NCBI GenBank assembly: GCA_036398095.1
Contig: DASWHR010000066.1
Location: forward strand, 1-53,234
Direction: 5' to 3'
Source: DASWHR01 sp036398095
GTDB taxonomy: Bacteria; Actinomycetota; AC-67
DNA length: 53,234 nt
The notes under the pieces are model-generated. The model was not told where the DNA came from. It did no database searches and was given only the letters and a program-made list of their open reading frames with translations. Both the position numbers and the translations under genes were made by a program. Shown here one piece after another: positions 9,454 through 18,148 of the stretch. Each line of letters opens with the position of its first letter. Positions within the stretch are counted from its first letter, which is position 1.

Positions 9454-10619
9454 CGGTCCACGTCTCCAACCACGAAGAACACCGAACCCAGAACGGAGAT
9501 CAAGTCCGGCACCAGCACGCCGCGCAGAAGATACGGGATCATGGACACGTTCGAGAAAGACGGCGTTCGCATCTTGACGCGCCACGGCTCCTTCCCGCCG
9601 CGCGAGACGATGTAGTAGCCCGTCTCGCCGAGCGAGTTTTCGGCGCGGCTGTAGATCCAGCCTTCCGGCGGCTTGATGTTCTTGGGCATCTTGCCCGGGA
9701 TGATCGGGCCGGACGGCAGCTTGTCGTGAACCTGTTCGATGATCTTGAGCGACTCCTGGATCCGCCGGTACAGGACCCAGAACCGGTCGAAGGAATCGCC
9801 GTTCTCGCCGACGGGAACCTCGAAGCTCACGTCGGAGTACTTTAGGTAGGGCTCGGTCTTGCGCGAATCTTCGGCGATGCCGGCCGCCTGCAGGATCGGG
9901 CCGGTGCAGCCGTATTCGAGCGCGACCGAACCGGGAAGCTTGCCGATCCCGACGGTGCGCTTTTTGAAGATCTCGTTGCCCAGCAGCAGTCCTTCGTAGT
10001 CGGCGAGTCGGTGGCGAACGACCTTGACCAGACGGGCCGACTCTTTCATGAATCCGCGCGGCAGATCTTCCTTCAGCCCGCCGATCCGGTTGTAGGTGAA
10101 ATGCATCCGGCCGCCGGTCGCGGCTTCGAGCAGCCCTTGGATCTCTTCCCGCTCGCGAAACGCCAGGAAGATCGGCGTCATGGCTCCCAGTTCCAAGCCG
10201 TACGATCCCATGAACATCAGGTGGTTCAGGACGCGGTTCCATTCGGCGAGCATGGTGCGGATCCATTGGGCCCGCTCGGGCACTTCGACCTCCATCAGCG
10301 CCTCGACGCCCAGCACGAGTCCGAGCTCGTTGCCGAAGGCGCTAAGCCAATCGTGGCGGTTCACCAGCGCGATGATCTGGCGGTAGTCGCGGACTTCGGC
10401 CATCTTTTCAAAGCCGCGGTGCATGTAGCCGATCACCGGCTCGGCGTCGCGGATCAGCTCGCCGTCAAGGGTGAGGACCATGCGCAGGACGCCGTGCGTC
10501 GAGGGATGCTGCGGCCCGATGTTGAGGATCATCTCCTCGGTCGCGAAGCGTCCGGGCTCGGCGACGTCGATCGCGATGCCTTCGCCCGGCGCGCCCGGCA
10601 GCATGGTGGGGTCGGTCAC
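9450..10619 (-). CDS. nuoD: NADH-quinone oxidoreductase-like subunit D (49 kDa)
   Basis: 389 aa hydrophilic subunit lining the quinone-binding cavity, related to the large subunit of NiFe hydrogenases. The family signature NIGPQHPSTHGVLR lies near residue 30, with YMHRGFEKM and later the RAP-like C-terminal region intact. I choose GTG at 10619, 2 nt after the nuoC stop. An ATG four codons in is also possible. The upstream frame overlaps nuoC and is Arg-rich noise. nuoC and nuoD are separate genes here, not fused. Confidence 0.95.
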   Translation of the reverse strand: MTDPTMLPGAPGEGIAIDVAEPGRFATEEMILNIGPQHPSTHGVLRMVLTLDGELIRDAEPVIGYMHRGFEKMAEVRDYRQIIALVNRHDWLSAFGNELGLVLGVEALMEVEVPERAQWIRTMLAEWNRVLNHLMFMGSYGLELGAMTPIFLAFREREEIQGLLEAATGGRMHFTYNRIGGLKEDLPRGFMKESARLVKVVRHRLADYEGLLLGNEIFKKRTVGIGKLPGSVALEYGCTGPILQAAGIAEDSRKTEPYLKYSDVSFEVPVGENGDSFDRFWVLYRRIQESLKIIEQVHDKLPSGPIIPGKMPKNIKPPEGWIYSRAENSLGETGYYIVSRGGKEPWRVKMRTPSFSNVSMIPYLLRGVLVPDLISVLGSVFFVVGDVDR

Positions 10620-10621
10620 GG

Positions 10622-11110
10622 CTACTCCGGCTCCTTCGCGCCCGGCCACTCTTTGGCCTCGCGCGTCATCAGCAGGAATTCCTTGCGCAACGGATGGCCG
10701 ACGAACGGCTCGGCCAGCAGAAGCTTCACCAAGTGCGGATGACCGTCGAAGCCGATATCGAACATCTCCCAGCATTCGCGCTCGTGAAACGATGCTCCGC
10801 GCCACAGGTCGGTGAGCGTGCGAACCGACCCCCCGTCGCGCGGCACCATCGTCTTGATGTTCACCGCCTGCAGCGAGGACGCCGAATACAGATGCACGAT
10901 CACTTCGAAGCCCTGGTCTTCCATGTCCACCGCCGAGAGCCAGTTGAACATCCCGAAGTTGCAGCGCGGGCACCGCCGCAAATGCTCGGCAACGACGTGC
11001 CAGTTCGCGGGAGTCACGTGCAACGCAATCTGGCCTTGTGGCGTGACCTCCTCGCGCTCGACGGCGCCGGTGGCCTCCTTGACGTGATCGATCAGCGCGG
11101 TCGCGGTCAT
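10622..11110 (-). CDS. nuoC: NADH-quinone oxidoreductase-like subunit C
   Basis: 162 aa, the 30 kDa subunit of the complex I hydrophilic arm. The family signature FHERECWEMFDIGFDGHP lies at about residues 107-124 and the GHPLRKEF segment follows. ATG start at 11110, 3 nt after the nuoB stop. A CxxC at about 47-50 (RCPRC) is seen but is not part of a known cofactor site. It stabilises NuoD/NuoB docking. Confidence 0.95.
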   Translation of the reverse strand: MTATALIDHVKEATGAVEREEVTPQGQIALHVTPANWHVVAEHLRRCPRCNFGMFNWLSAVDMEDQGFEVIVHLYSASSLQAVNIKTMVPRDGGSVRTLTDLWRGASFHERECWEMFDIGFDGHPHLVKLLLAEPFVGHPLRKEFLLMTREAKEWPGAKEPE

Positions 11111-11113
11111 CGG

Positions 11114-11653
11114 CTACCGATTGGACAGGTCGACGGGTCCGACGGGTCCGCCGACGATGATCGCTTCGCGATGCTGGCGCTCGAATCGTTCCTTGAGCGA
11201 CTCGTCGGCGATCATCGTCTGCAGACGGATGATTCCTTCCAGAAGCGCTTCCGGGCGCGGCGGGCAGCCGGGAACGTAGACGTCGACCGGCACGATCTGA
11301 TCCACGCCCTTGGTCACCGAGTAGGAGTCCCAGAACGGGCCACCGCAATTGGAGCAGGAGCCGAACGAGATGCAGTATTTCGGTTCGGGCATCTGCTCCC
11401 AGACGCGCTTGAGCGCGGGCGCCATCTTGTCGGTCAGCGTGCCTGCGACCACGAGCAGGTCGGCCTGGCGCGGACCGTGCGCGACGGGAATGACACCGAG
11501 CCGGATGAAATCGTGACGGCTGGTCGATGCGGCGATCAGCTCGATCGCGCAGCAGGCGAGCCCGAAGTTCATGACCCACAGCGAGTATTTCCGTCCCCAA
11601 TTGAGCACGAACTTCACCGGCTGCGGAAGATTGACCTTGTCGACTACGCCCAC
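11114..11653 (-). CDS. nuoB: NADH-quinone oxidoreductase-like subunit B
   Basis: 179 aa subunit that holds the terminal N2 cluster next to the quinone site. The N2 ligands are visible as the adjacent cysteines in FGLACCAIE, the Cys in SFGSCSNCGG and the Cys in YVPGCPPRPE. I choose the GTG at 11653, which overlaps the nuoA 3' end by 10 nt and gives the usual NuoB length. No ATG exists near this point. The gene is canonical. Confidence 0.94.
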   Translation of the reverse strand: MGVVDKVNLPQPVKFVLNWGRKYSLWVMNFGLACCAIELIAASTSRHDFIRLGVIPVAHGPRQADLLVVAGTLTDKMAPALKRVWEQMPEPKYCISFGSCSNCGGPFWDSYSVTKGVDQIVPVDVYVPGCPPRPEALLEGIIRLQTMIADESLKERFERQHREAIIVGGPVGPVDLSNR

Positions 11654-12060
11654 GGCGAGGACTCCCGGATGGCGGCGCTCTCGGACGGCTCGACCCAGTC
11701 CAGCACCTTTTTCTTGTAGGCGTAGAGCAGGCCCACGGCCAGGATCAGAATGAAGATGATCATCTCGACGAGCAGCAGGCCCGGCCGCGGGAACGCCTCG
11801 AACACGACCGCCCACGGGAATAGGAACACCGCCTCGACGTCGAAGATCACGAACAGGAACGCGTAGATGTAGTAGCGGATCTGAGTCTGGGACCAGCCTT
11901 GGCCGACGGGGTCGATCCCGCACTCGTAGGTGGTGTACTTTTCGGCCCGCGGCTTGCGGGGACGCATCACGCGGTTCGCGGAGAAGGCGATGGCGACGAA
12001 GAGAACGCCGAGAACCGCCAGCGCTCCGATCGTGCCGTACTGCCAGAAATACTGCGTCAT
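11644..12060 (-). CDS. nuoA: NADH-quinone oxidoreductase-like subunit A
   Basis: 138 aa with three transmembrane helices. The conserved loop YECGIDPVGQGWSQTQIRYYIYAFLFVIFDVEAVF between helices 1 and 2 includes the family Cys in YECG. ATG start at 12060. It is the first gene of the minus-strand operon nuoABCDHIJKLMN. The promoter candidate at 12171-12200 lies about 110 nt upstream. Confidence 0.96.
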   Translation of the reverse strand: MTQYFWQYGTIGALAVLGVLFVAIAFSANRVMRPRKPRAEKYTTYECGIDPVGQGWSQTQIRYYIYAFLFVIFDVEAVFLFPWAVVFEAFPRPGLLLVEMIIFILILAVGLLYAYKKKVLDWVEPSESAAIRESSPWA

Positions 12061-12131
12061 TCGGGCCCCCCGCCCACGGCCTTTCCCGGCCCCTGCGATG
12101 TCGTCTATTTCCGCTGGTCAGAGCCACAAAA

Positions 12132-12151
12132 GAGCGTTCGTGAAAACGCTC
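12132..12151 (-). promoter_or_regulatory. Hairpin in the nuo leader
   Basis: Perfect inverted repeat GAGCGTT / AACGCTC with a 6-nt loop, lying between the candidate nuo promoter and nuoA. It would form a small stem-loop in the leader mRNA or serve as an operator. No function is known. Confidence 0.35.
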
Positions 12152-12170
12152 ACGTGTTCGAGTCCGCGGG

Positions 12171-12200
12171 ATTCTAGCGCGAGACCGGGCTGATACCCAA
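12171..12200 (-). promoter_or_regulatory. Candidate promoter of the nuo operon
   Basis: On the minus strand TTGGGT (12195-12200), an 18-bp spacer and TAGAAT (12171-12176) form a housekeeping-type promoter reading towards nuoA. The predicted leader is about 105 nt. It lacks the CGAATAT element found at the divergent Soe-like gene. Confidence 0.45.
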
Positions 12201-12250
12201 AGCGGTAGGCACCCCGGAAAGCGCCGTTGACATAACGATCAGGCCACCCC

Positions 12251-12282
12251 TTGCATTCGCGTCCGCGAATATCGTAATAATC
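12251..12282 (+). promoter_or_regulatory. Promoter with CGAATATCGTAATAAT element upstream of the fused FeS/NrfD gene
   Basis: TTGCAT (12251-12256), an 18-bp spacer and TAATAA (12275-12280), about 30 nt upstream of the GTG start. The spacer end and -10 carry CGAATATCGTAATAATC (12266-12282). The same 16-base core occurs at the promoter of the molybdopterin subunit (14625-14641), and a related version occurs at the tusA promoter. The match is seen directly. A shared regulator is inferred. Confidence 0.65.
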
Positions 12283-12314
12283 TCCTGCTGCATGCGTGTG
12301 GGGAAGGGGAGCGG

Positions 12315-13826
12315 GTGACCAAGTACGGCTTCGCGATCGACCATCGTGCCTGTATCGGGTGCCATGCGTGCACCGTGGCCTGCAAGATGGAAAACGACGT
12401 TCCGCTGGGGGTCTTTCGCACCTGGGTCAAGTACATCGAGAAGGGAAACTTCCCCGACGCGAAGCGCTACTTCTCGGTCTTGCGGTGCAACCACTGCGAA
12501 GACGCGCCCTGCACGAACATCTGCCCGACGTCGGCGCTGTTCACGCGCGACGACGGCATCGTCGACTTCGACAACTCCGTCTGCATCGGCTGCAAGGCAT
12601 GCATGCAGGCGTGCCCCTACGACGCGCTGTACCTGGATCCGGGCACGCAGACGGCCGCGAAGTGCAACTTCTGCGCGCACCGCGTCGAGGTGAACCTGGA
12701 ACCCGCGTGTGTGATCGTGTGCCCGACGCACGCGATCATCGCCGGCGATCTGGACGATCCGCTCAGCGAAATCACGCAGTTCGTGTCGCGGCAAGAAACA
12801 CAGGTGCGGGCGCCGGAGCAAGGAACGAAGCCGAAGGTTTTCTACGTCGGTGCCGACGAAGCCGCGATCGACCCCACGCAAACCACGCTCCCCGATGCCT
12901 ACATGTGGTCCGAGGTCAATCTGCTCGACGGCCAGCTGCAGCCGCGCATCGATGAGGCCGAGGCACGAGCGCGCACCGTCTACGACATCGATCATCCGAT
13001 GCCCTGGGGATGGAAGGTCTCGGCATACCTTTGGACCAAGTCGATCGGCGCCGGCGTCGCGATGCTCGCCGCGGCGGCGATGCTGCGCGGCTACGGCCGC
13101 ATCCCGCTGCTCGCGACGTTCGCGCCGGCCGTAGCGCTGGTGATGACCGCGCTGACCGGCGCGCTGCTGGTCGCGGATCTCAAGCGGCCGGAGCGCTTCT
13201 GGATGCTCGTCGTGAAGGGAAACCCGAAATCCTGGCTGGTGCGCGGCGCCTGGGTGCTCGGCGCATACTCGGCGCTTCTGGTCGCCTGGATGGCCGGTCG
13301 CGTGCTCGATCTGCCGCACCTGGTCGACGCGGTGCGATGGCCGGCGATCCCGCTGGCTGCGCTCGCAGCCGCATACACCGCGTGGCTGTTCGGTCAGGCC
13401 GAAGGACGCGACCTGTGGCAAAGCCCGCTGCTCGCGCCGGTGCTGATCGCACAGGCGACGCTGGTCGGCTCCGCGTCGCTGCTGCTGGCATCCCTGTTCG
13501 CGGGCGGCGAAGAGACCCAGGTTCTTATGACTCGCGTGCTGGTCGCGTCGGCCGTCGGATGGGCGGCGCTTACGCTGGTCGAGTTCTCGTCGCACTCGAC
13601 CCAGCAGGCGGCGAAGGCGGCGCGCAACCTGATCCGCGGACCGTATGCGGCCTGGTTCTGGACCGGCGTAGCGCTCGGAATGGTGGCACCCGCGGGATTG
13701 GGTGCGCTCGCGCTGGTGACCGAAAACAGCGGACCGATGGTCGCGGGAGCGATTGCGGCGCTCGGCGGGCTCGTGTTCTACGAGCATGGTTTCGTGCGGG
13801 CGGGACAATCGGTTCCCCTGTCGTAG
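12315..13826 (+). CDS. Fused four-cluster ferredoxin / NrfD-type membrane subunit (SoeB-SoeC-like)
   Basis: 503 aa; GTG start after GGGGAAGGGGAG. The N-terminal domain has four cysteine groups (13/16/19/23, 58/61/66/70, 90/93/96/100, 117/120/132/136), as in the electron-transfer subunits of PsrB, DmsB and SoeB. From about residue 231 a polytopic NrfD/PsrC-like domain with about eight helices follows. No signal peptide precedes the FeS domain, so it faces the cytoplasm. In most known enzymes these are two separate proteins, so this is a B-C fusion. The partner catalytic subunit starts at 14678 under the same promoter element. By context it should pass electrons from sulfite oxidation to quinone. 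Polysulfide or another sulfur substrate cannot be excluded. Confidence 0.85.
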   Translation: MTKYGFAIDHRACIGCHACTVACKMENDVPLGVFRTWVKYIEKGNFPDAKRYFSVLRCNHCEDAPCTNICPTSALFTRDDGIVDFDNSVCIGCKACMQACPYDALYLDPGTQTAAKCNFCAHRVEVNLEPACVIVCPTHAIIAGDLDDPLSEITQFVSRQETQVRAPEQGTKPKVFYVGADEAAIDPTQTTLPDAYMWSEVNLLDGQLQPRIDEAEARARTVYDIDHPMPWGWKVSAYLWTKSIGAGVAMLAAAAMLRGYGRIPLLATFAPAVALVMTALTGALLVADLKRPERFWMLVVKGNPKSWLVRGAWVLGAYSALLVAWMAGRVLDLPHLVDAVRWPAIPLAALAAAYTAWLFGQAEGRDLWQSPLLAPVLIAQATLVGSASLLLASLFAGGEETQVLMTRVLVASAVGWAALTLVEFSSHSTQQAAKAARNLIRGPYAAWFWTGVALGMVAPAGLGALALVTENSGPMVAGAIAALGGLVFYEHGFVRAGQSVPLS

Positions 13827-13827
13827 G

Positions 13828-14538
13828 CTAGCGGCCGTTCAGCGAGAAGTGGTGATAATCCTTCGATCGCCGGTACGTCCCTCCCCAGGTCCAGCCGATC
13901 GCTTCGAACGCCTTTACGACGGCATCGCCGGCTTGGATCATGCCGGGCCGGTCAAGGGTGCGGTCGGTATAGGCCTCGCCGCCGGGCGGAATGATGCCGC
14001 CGGTCGTGGAGATCCGGGGGTTCTGCACCGGGTTGATGTCCACCGCGAGCCCGTAGGCGTGCTGCGACAGCGCGGCGGATCCAACGGCCTTGCGGCAGTT
14101 GAACGCGCTTGTGGCGTTCTGCTGGGCGCGTGCGGGATCGTCTCCGATGTAGCCGTTCGCGATCACCATGGTGGCGATCGGGAAGCGCGCGTCGAAGATC
14201 GCGGCGAAGGCGGCCAGCACGTTGTGCGCCTGCGACTCGTGGACGATCATCTCGCCCCGCTGGACCGTGCCGTCGAAGCCCCAATGCGGCATGCGCAGCA
14301 CTCGAAGATCGTGGCGCGCGACCGGGCAGCCCGGTCTCCACGACGTGCCCATGGACGCCAGCGCGGCTGCATCGATCGCCTGAGCGGTTCCGTCGAAGAC
14401 CGGATCGGCCACGTCGGCCGCGAAAGGGGCCTCCGGCGCTGGGGCTGTCTGCCGGTCGGGACTCGTGCAGCCGGCGGTCAACGCGCCGAGCAACAGCATC
14501 GGCATCGCGAGACGGAAGGGGAAGGGACGGAGAGGCAT
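13828..14538 (-). CDS. M15-family carboxypeptidase-like lipoprotein
   Basis: 236 aa. A short signal sequence ends in the lipobox LTAGC with Cys 24 as the lipidation site, so the protein is outside the membrane. The zinc site of D-Ala-D-Ala carboxypeptidases and endolysin-like M15 peptidases is visible: SQHAYGLAVDI (His 160, Asp 167) and the C-terminal HHFS (His 230). It probably trims peptidoglycan peptides. It lies on the opposite strand between the two Soe-like genes and ends one base from the upstream gene's stop. Its place in a sulfur locus looks like an insertion between partners that are normally adjacent. Confidence 0.85.
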   Translation of the reverse strand: MPLRPFPFRLAMPMLLLGALTAGCTSPDRQTAPAPEAPFAADVADPVFDGTAQAIDAAALASMGTSWRPGCPVARHDLRVLRMPHWGFDGTVQRGEMIVHESQAHNVLAAFAAIFDARFPIATMVIANGYIGDDPARAQQNATSAFNCRKAVGSAALSQHAYGLAVDINPVQNPRISTTGGIIPPGGEAYTDRTLDRPGMIQAGDAVVKAFEAIGWTWGGTYRRSKDYHHFSLNGR

Positions 14539-14609
14539 GGGGATTTCGAACTATGGTACCGGGCGGGCTCGCTGTTGAGCGGCGCCACCCGGGACGCGGG
14601 GCTGCTCCC

Positions 14610-14641
14610 TTGCATTCACATACTCGAATATCGTAATAATC
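14610..14641 (+). promoter_or_regulatory. Promoter with CGAATATCGTAATAAT element upstream of the molybdopterin gene
   Basis: TTGCAT (14610-14615), an 18-bp spacer and TAATAA (14634-14639). CGAATATCGTAATAATC (14625-14641) matches the upstream copy exactly, while the bases between -35 and this core differ. The conserved -35, spacing and core support a shared promoter or operator rather than a recent duplication of the whole region. Confidence 0.65.
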
Positions 14642-14677
14642 CAGCGTGGAGCATCCAAGCGGGGAGGGTGACGAGAG

Positions 14678-17527
14678 GTGACGGAGCCGACCAAGCTGCC
14701 GGGCTCGGACGGACGGATGGCGCAGTACCCGCCACCCGACCGGTGGGACGACTGGGTCGAATACGAGGGCTCCGCCTGGCCGAAGAAGGTCGAGCGTCGC
14801 TACATCCTGGTGCCGACCGTCTGCTTCAACTGCGAATCGGCCTGCGGGCAACTGGCCTACGTGGATCGCGAGACGCTCGAGATCCGCAAGATCGAAGGCA
14901 ACCCGGTCCATCCAGGATCACGTGGCCGCAACTGCGCGAAGGGCCCCGCGACACTCAACCAAATTCAGGATCCCGAACGCATCCTCTATCCGCAGCGCCG
15001 CACGGGCGCGCGAGGAGGCGGCGGGTGGGAGCGCACCTCGTGGGACGCCGCGATGGACGACATCGCCGCCCGGATCGCCGACGCGCTTCGCAACAACCGC
15101 AAGGACGAGGTCGTCTACCACGTCGGCCGGCCCGGCGAGGATGGCTACGCCGACCGAGTGCTTCGCGCCTGGGGCGTGGACGGCCACAACAGCCACACCA
15201 ACATCTGCTCGTCGTCGGCGCGCGTGGGGTACGCGCTCTGGATGGGCCACGACCGGCCGTCGCCCGACTATGCGAACGCACGGTTTACGTTGCTGATTTC
15301 TTCGCACCTGGAGACCGGTCATTACTTCAATCCGCATGCGCAGCGAATCATCGAAGGCAAGCTCGCCGGCGCGAAGATCGCGGTTATGGATCCGCGGCTT
15401 TCCAACACGGCGTCGCGCGCCGACTACTGGATGCCGACCAAGCCCGGCTCCGAAGCGGCCGTGCTGCTGGCGATGGCGAAGGTGATCTTGGACGAGGATC
15501 TCTACGACGCGGCGTTCATGCGTCGCTGGTGGAACTGGGACGTCTACATGCGTGCGGAGCGCCCCCAGGACGAGCCCACGTTCGAGAACTTCGTGCTCGC
15601 GCTGAAAGAGCAATACGCGTCCTATACGCCGGACTACGCCGCGCGGCTGGCGGGCGTGCCGGCGGCGATGATCGTCAAGGTCGCCCACGAAGTCGGCCGC
15701 GCCGGCTCGGCGTTCGCGGCGCACAACTGGCGCGCCGCGGCCGCGGGCAACCTGGGCGGCTGGCAGGTCGCCCGCTGCCTCTTCTTTCTCAACGCGCTCA
15801 CCGGATCGGTGGGGACGAAAGGCGGCACGTCACCGAACTGGTGGGACAAGTTCGTGCCGCAGCCGTTCATCGCGCCGCCCCCGCAGAAGGTGTGGAACGA
15901 GTTGCTGTGGCCGCGCGAGTATCCGCTCGCGCACCACGAGATGTCGATCTTGCTCCCCTACTTCTTGAAAGAGCGCCGGCAGAAGCTTTCGATGTACTTC
16001 ACGCGTGTGTACAACCCGGTCTGGACCAACCCGGACGGGTTCTCCTGGATCGAGGCGCTGTCGGACGAGTCGATGATCGGCATGCACGTGGCGCTGACGC
16101 CGACGTGGAGCGAGACCTCGTGGTTCGCCGACTACGTGCTGCCGATGGGCCTCGGGCCGGAGCGCCACGACACGCATTCCTATGAAACCCATTCCGGCAA
16201 GTGGCTGGGGTTTCGCCAGCCGGTGTTGCGCGTCGCGATGGAGCGAATGGGCAAGCCGGTGCAGTTCACCTACGAAGCCAATCCGGGCGAGGTCTGGGAA
16301 GAAGACGAGTTTTGGATCGAGCTGTCGTGGCGCATCGACCCGGACGGGTCGCTCGGCGTGCGGAAATGGTTCGAGTCGCCCTACCGGCCCGGAGAGAAAG
16401 TCACGATCGACGAGTACTACCGGTATATGTTCGAGAACAACGTGCCCGGCCTGCCGGCCAAAGCCGAAGCGGAAGGACTCACGCCGCTGGCGTACATGCG
16501 CAAATACGGCGTCGTCGAAATCGCGCCGACGGTCTACGAGCTGCACGAGACTCCCGTGCCGGAAGCCGCGTTGGAAGGAACGACGATCGACCCCGAGACC
16601 GGCCTGGCCGTAAAGCCCGGCGATCCGCCGACGGGCAAGTCGATCCCTCTGATCGGACCGTGGAACGCGCCGGGCGTGCAGATCGACGGCGAAGTGCGCG
16701 AAGGATTCCTGACGCCCTCGCGCAAGCTCGAGTTCTACAGCCCGACGATGGCCGAGTGGGGGTGGCCCGAGCAGGCGCTGCCCAACTACATGGAAAGCCA
16801 CGTGACGCATACGGATCCGGCCGCCGGCACCTACATCTTGATGCCGACGTTCCGTTTGCCAACGCTCATTCATACGCGATCCAACAACGCCAAGTGGCTC
16901 AACGAGATCAGCCACCGGCATCCGCTGTGGATTCATCCCCAGGATGCCGAGCGCGTGGACGTGCGCGACGAGGACCTGGTGAAGGTGATCACACGCATCG
17001 GCCATTTCGTGATCCGCGCGTGGGTCACCGAAGGGATCCGGCCGGGCGTCGTCGCGGCCTCGCACCACATGGGTCGCTGGCGGCTCGACCGCGGTTTCGG
17101 CACCGACCGTTGGTCCTCGGCGTTGGTGGACCTGACGCAAGAGAAGTCGTCGACGGACGGCGCCGTGTGGCGGATCCGGCAGACCGAAGGCGTCAAGGCG
17201 TTCGACAGCTCGGACCCCGACTCGTCGCGTGTGTGGTGGACCGACGCGGGCGTGCATCAGAACCTGACGTTCCCGACGCAGCCGGACCCGGTGTCGGGGA
17301 TGCACTGCTGGCATCAAGTCGTTCGCCTGGAGGCCGGCGGACCCGACGACCGCTACGGCGACATCGTCGTGGACACCGCCAAGAGCTTCGAGATCTACAA
17401 GGAGTGGCTCGCGATGACGCGGCCGGGACCCGGCCCCGGCGGTCTGCGCCGACCCCTTTGGATGTTCCGGCCGCTGAAGCCGGATGTGAGCGTCTACACC
17501 GTCCCCGAGCAAGCGGCCGATGTTTAA
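14678..17527 (+). CDS. Molybdopterin oxidoreductase, Soe/Psr-like catalytic subunit
   Basis: 949 aa; GTG start after GGGGAGGGTGACGAGAG. A [4Fe-4S] site at Cys 49, 52, 56 and 86 opens the DMSO-reductase-type fold. The likely molybdenum ligand is Cys 177 in HTNICSSSAR, as in the PsrA/PhsA/SoeA branch. The dinucleotide-binding domain ends the protein (QNLTFPTQPDP region at about 865-875). There is no twin-arginine signal, so the enzyme is cytoplasmic like SoeA and unlike periplasmic PsrA. The fused B-C subunit at 12315 is the obvious partner. Next to the sHdr operon, whose product is sulfite, sulfite oxidation to sulfate is the likely role. The substrate itself cannot be read from sequence. Confidence 0.82.
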   Translation: MTEPTKLPGSDGRMAQYPPPDRWDDWVEYEGSAWPKKVERRYILVPTVCFNCESACGQLAYVDRETLEIRKIEGNPVHPGSRGRNCAKGPATLNQIQDPERILYPQRRTGARGGGGWERTSWDAAMDDIAARIADALRNNRKDEVVYHVGRPGEDGYADRVLRAWGVDGHNSHTNICSSSARVGYALWMGHDRPSPDYANARFTLLISSHLETGHYFNPHAQRIIEGKLAGAKIAVMDPRLSNTASRADYWMPTKPGSEAAVLLAMAKVILDEDLYDAAFMRRWWNWDVYMRAERPQDEPTFENFVLALKEQYASYTPDYAARLAGVPAAMIVKVAHEVGRAGSAFAAHNWRAAAAGNLGGWQVARCLFFLNALTGSVGTKGGTSPNWWDKFVPQPFIAPPPQKVWNELLWPREYPLAHHEMSILLPYFLKERRQKLSMYFTRVYNPVWTNPDGFSWIEALSDESMIGMHVALTPTWSETSWFADYVLPMGLGPERHDTHSYETHSGKWLGFRQPVLRVAMERMGKPVQFTYEANPGEVWEEDEFWIELSWRIDPDGSLGVRKWFESPYRPGEKVTIDEYYRYMFENNVPGLPAKAEAEGLTPLAYMRKYGVVEIAPTVYELHETPVPEAALEGTTIDPETGLAVKPGDPPTGKSIPLIGPWNAPGVQIDGEVREGFLTPSRKLEFYSPTMAEWGWPEQALPNYMESHVTHTDPAAGTYILMPTFRLPTLIHTRSNNAKWLNEISHRHPLWIHPQDAERVDVRDEDLVKVITRIGHFVIRAWVTEGIRPGVVAASHHMGRWRLDRGFGTDRWSSALVDLTQEKSSTDGAVWRIRQTEGVKAFDSSDPDSSRVWWTDAGVHQNLTFPTQPDPVSGMHCWHQVVRLEAGGPDDRYGDIVVDTAKSFEIYKEWLAMTRPGPGPGGLRRPLWMFRPLKPDVSVYTVPEQAADV

Positions 17528-18009
17528 ATGAAGAACTGGACCGAGGACTCCTTCATATCGAGCAGCGCGCTTGCGGCGCCGAGCGGCGGCTCGAGGCCGT
17601 CGATCATGTCTTCGCGCTTGAGCCCGAGCAGGTCCATCGTCATCTGGCACGGCATCAGCTTGACGCCCATCTCCTGCGCGTACTCCATCAACTCCCATGG
17701 GGCCGCGACCTTGTAGTCCTTCGCGAGCTTCAGCATCATTTTCTTGCCGGCTCCGCCGAAATGCAGCTTCGAAAGTTTGGCGCGCTTTATCCCAGGAGGG
17801 TTGACCAGCGAGAAGCCCTTCTGCATCCAGTTCGACCCGGTGATTCGCACACCCGGCTTGACCAGCAGGAACAGGCCCCAGAACGTGAAAAAGACCGAGA
17901 CTTCCATTCCGCTCGCCGACGCGGTCGTCGCTAGGATCAACGTCGGCCACGCTTTGTCGAGCTCTCCCGAGAAGCAGACGATGGAGAGCTTGTTGTTCTC
18001 CTCGGACAT
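17524..18009 (-). CDS. dsrE2: DsrE2-like sulfur-transfer protein
   Basis: 161 aa, starting at ATG 18009 after GGAGGTGTCCG. An upstream 17-codon extension has no ribosome-binding site. It belongs to the DsrE/DsrF/DrsH fold. The start LDKAWPTLILATTASASGMEVSVFFTFWGL and the end LMPCQMTMDLLGLKREDMIDG follow the DsrE2 pattern. Cys 121 is the likely persulfide carrier and Cys 12 is an additional cysteine. Hydrophobic stretches near residues 25-50 suggest membrane association. It likely delivers sulfane sulfur towards TusA and the sHdr system. Its stop overlaps that of the convergent molybdopterin gene by 3 nt. Confidence 0.88.
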   Translation of the reverse strand: MSEENNKLSIVCFSGELDKAWPTLILATTASASGMEVSVFFTFWGLFLLVKPGVRITGSNWMQKGFSLVNPPGIKRAKLSKLHFGGAGKKMMLKLAKDYKVAAPWELMEYAQEMGVKLMPCQMTMDLLGLKREDMIDGLEPPLGAASALLDMKESSVQFFI

Positions 18010-18059
18010 CGGACACCTCCATCGTGCCGGAATCCGAGCGAACAGACTTTCCTCCGGCA

Positions 18060-18080
18060 CTCAGCGGGATTATAATATGC
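18060..18080 (-). promoter_or_regulatory. AT-rich -10 region for dsrE2 within palindrome ATTATAAT
   Basis: In GC-rich surroundings the minus strand reads GCATATTATAATCCC with a perfect TATAAT, about 60 nt upstream of the dsrE2 ATG. No good -35 is seen at 17 nt. The palindrome ATTATAAT (18069-18076) could also be an operator for the divergent ArsR protein (inference). Confidence 0.45.
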
Positions 18081-18148
18081 ACAAGCGCGCATTTACAGGG
18101 GTGAGGGCACCTATTTTTGGCCCGAACCGGCGTGTGAATCCCTCGGGC

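Noticed and set aside
14678..17527. Formate dehydrogenase or nitrate reductase catalytic subunit
   Set aside because: No in-frame TGA or FDH-type context is seen, and the presumed Mo ligand is a Cys in HTNIC with a Psr/Soe-like B-C partner and sulfur neighbours. A nitrate reductase would need an Asp ligand and NarH/NarI partners.
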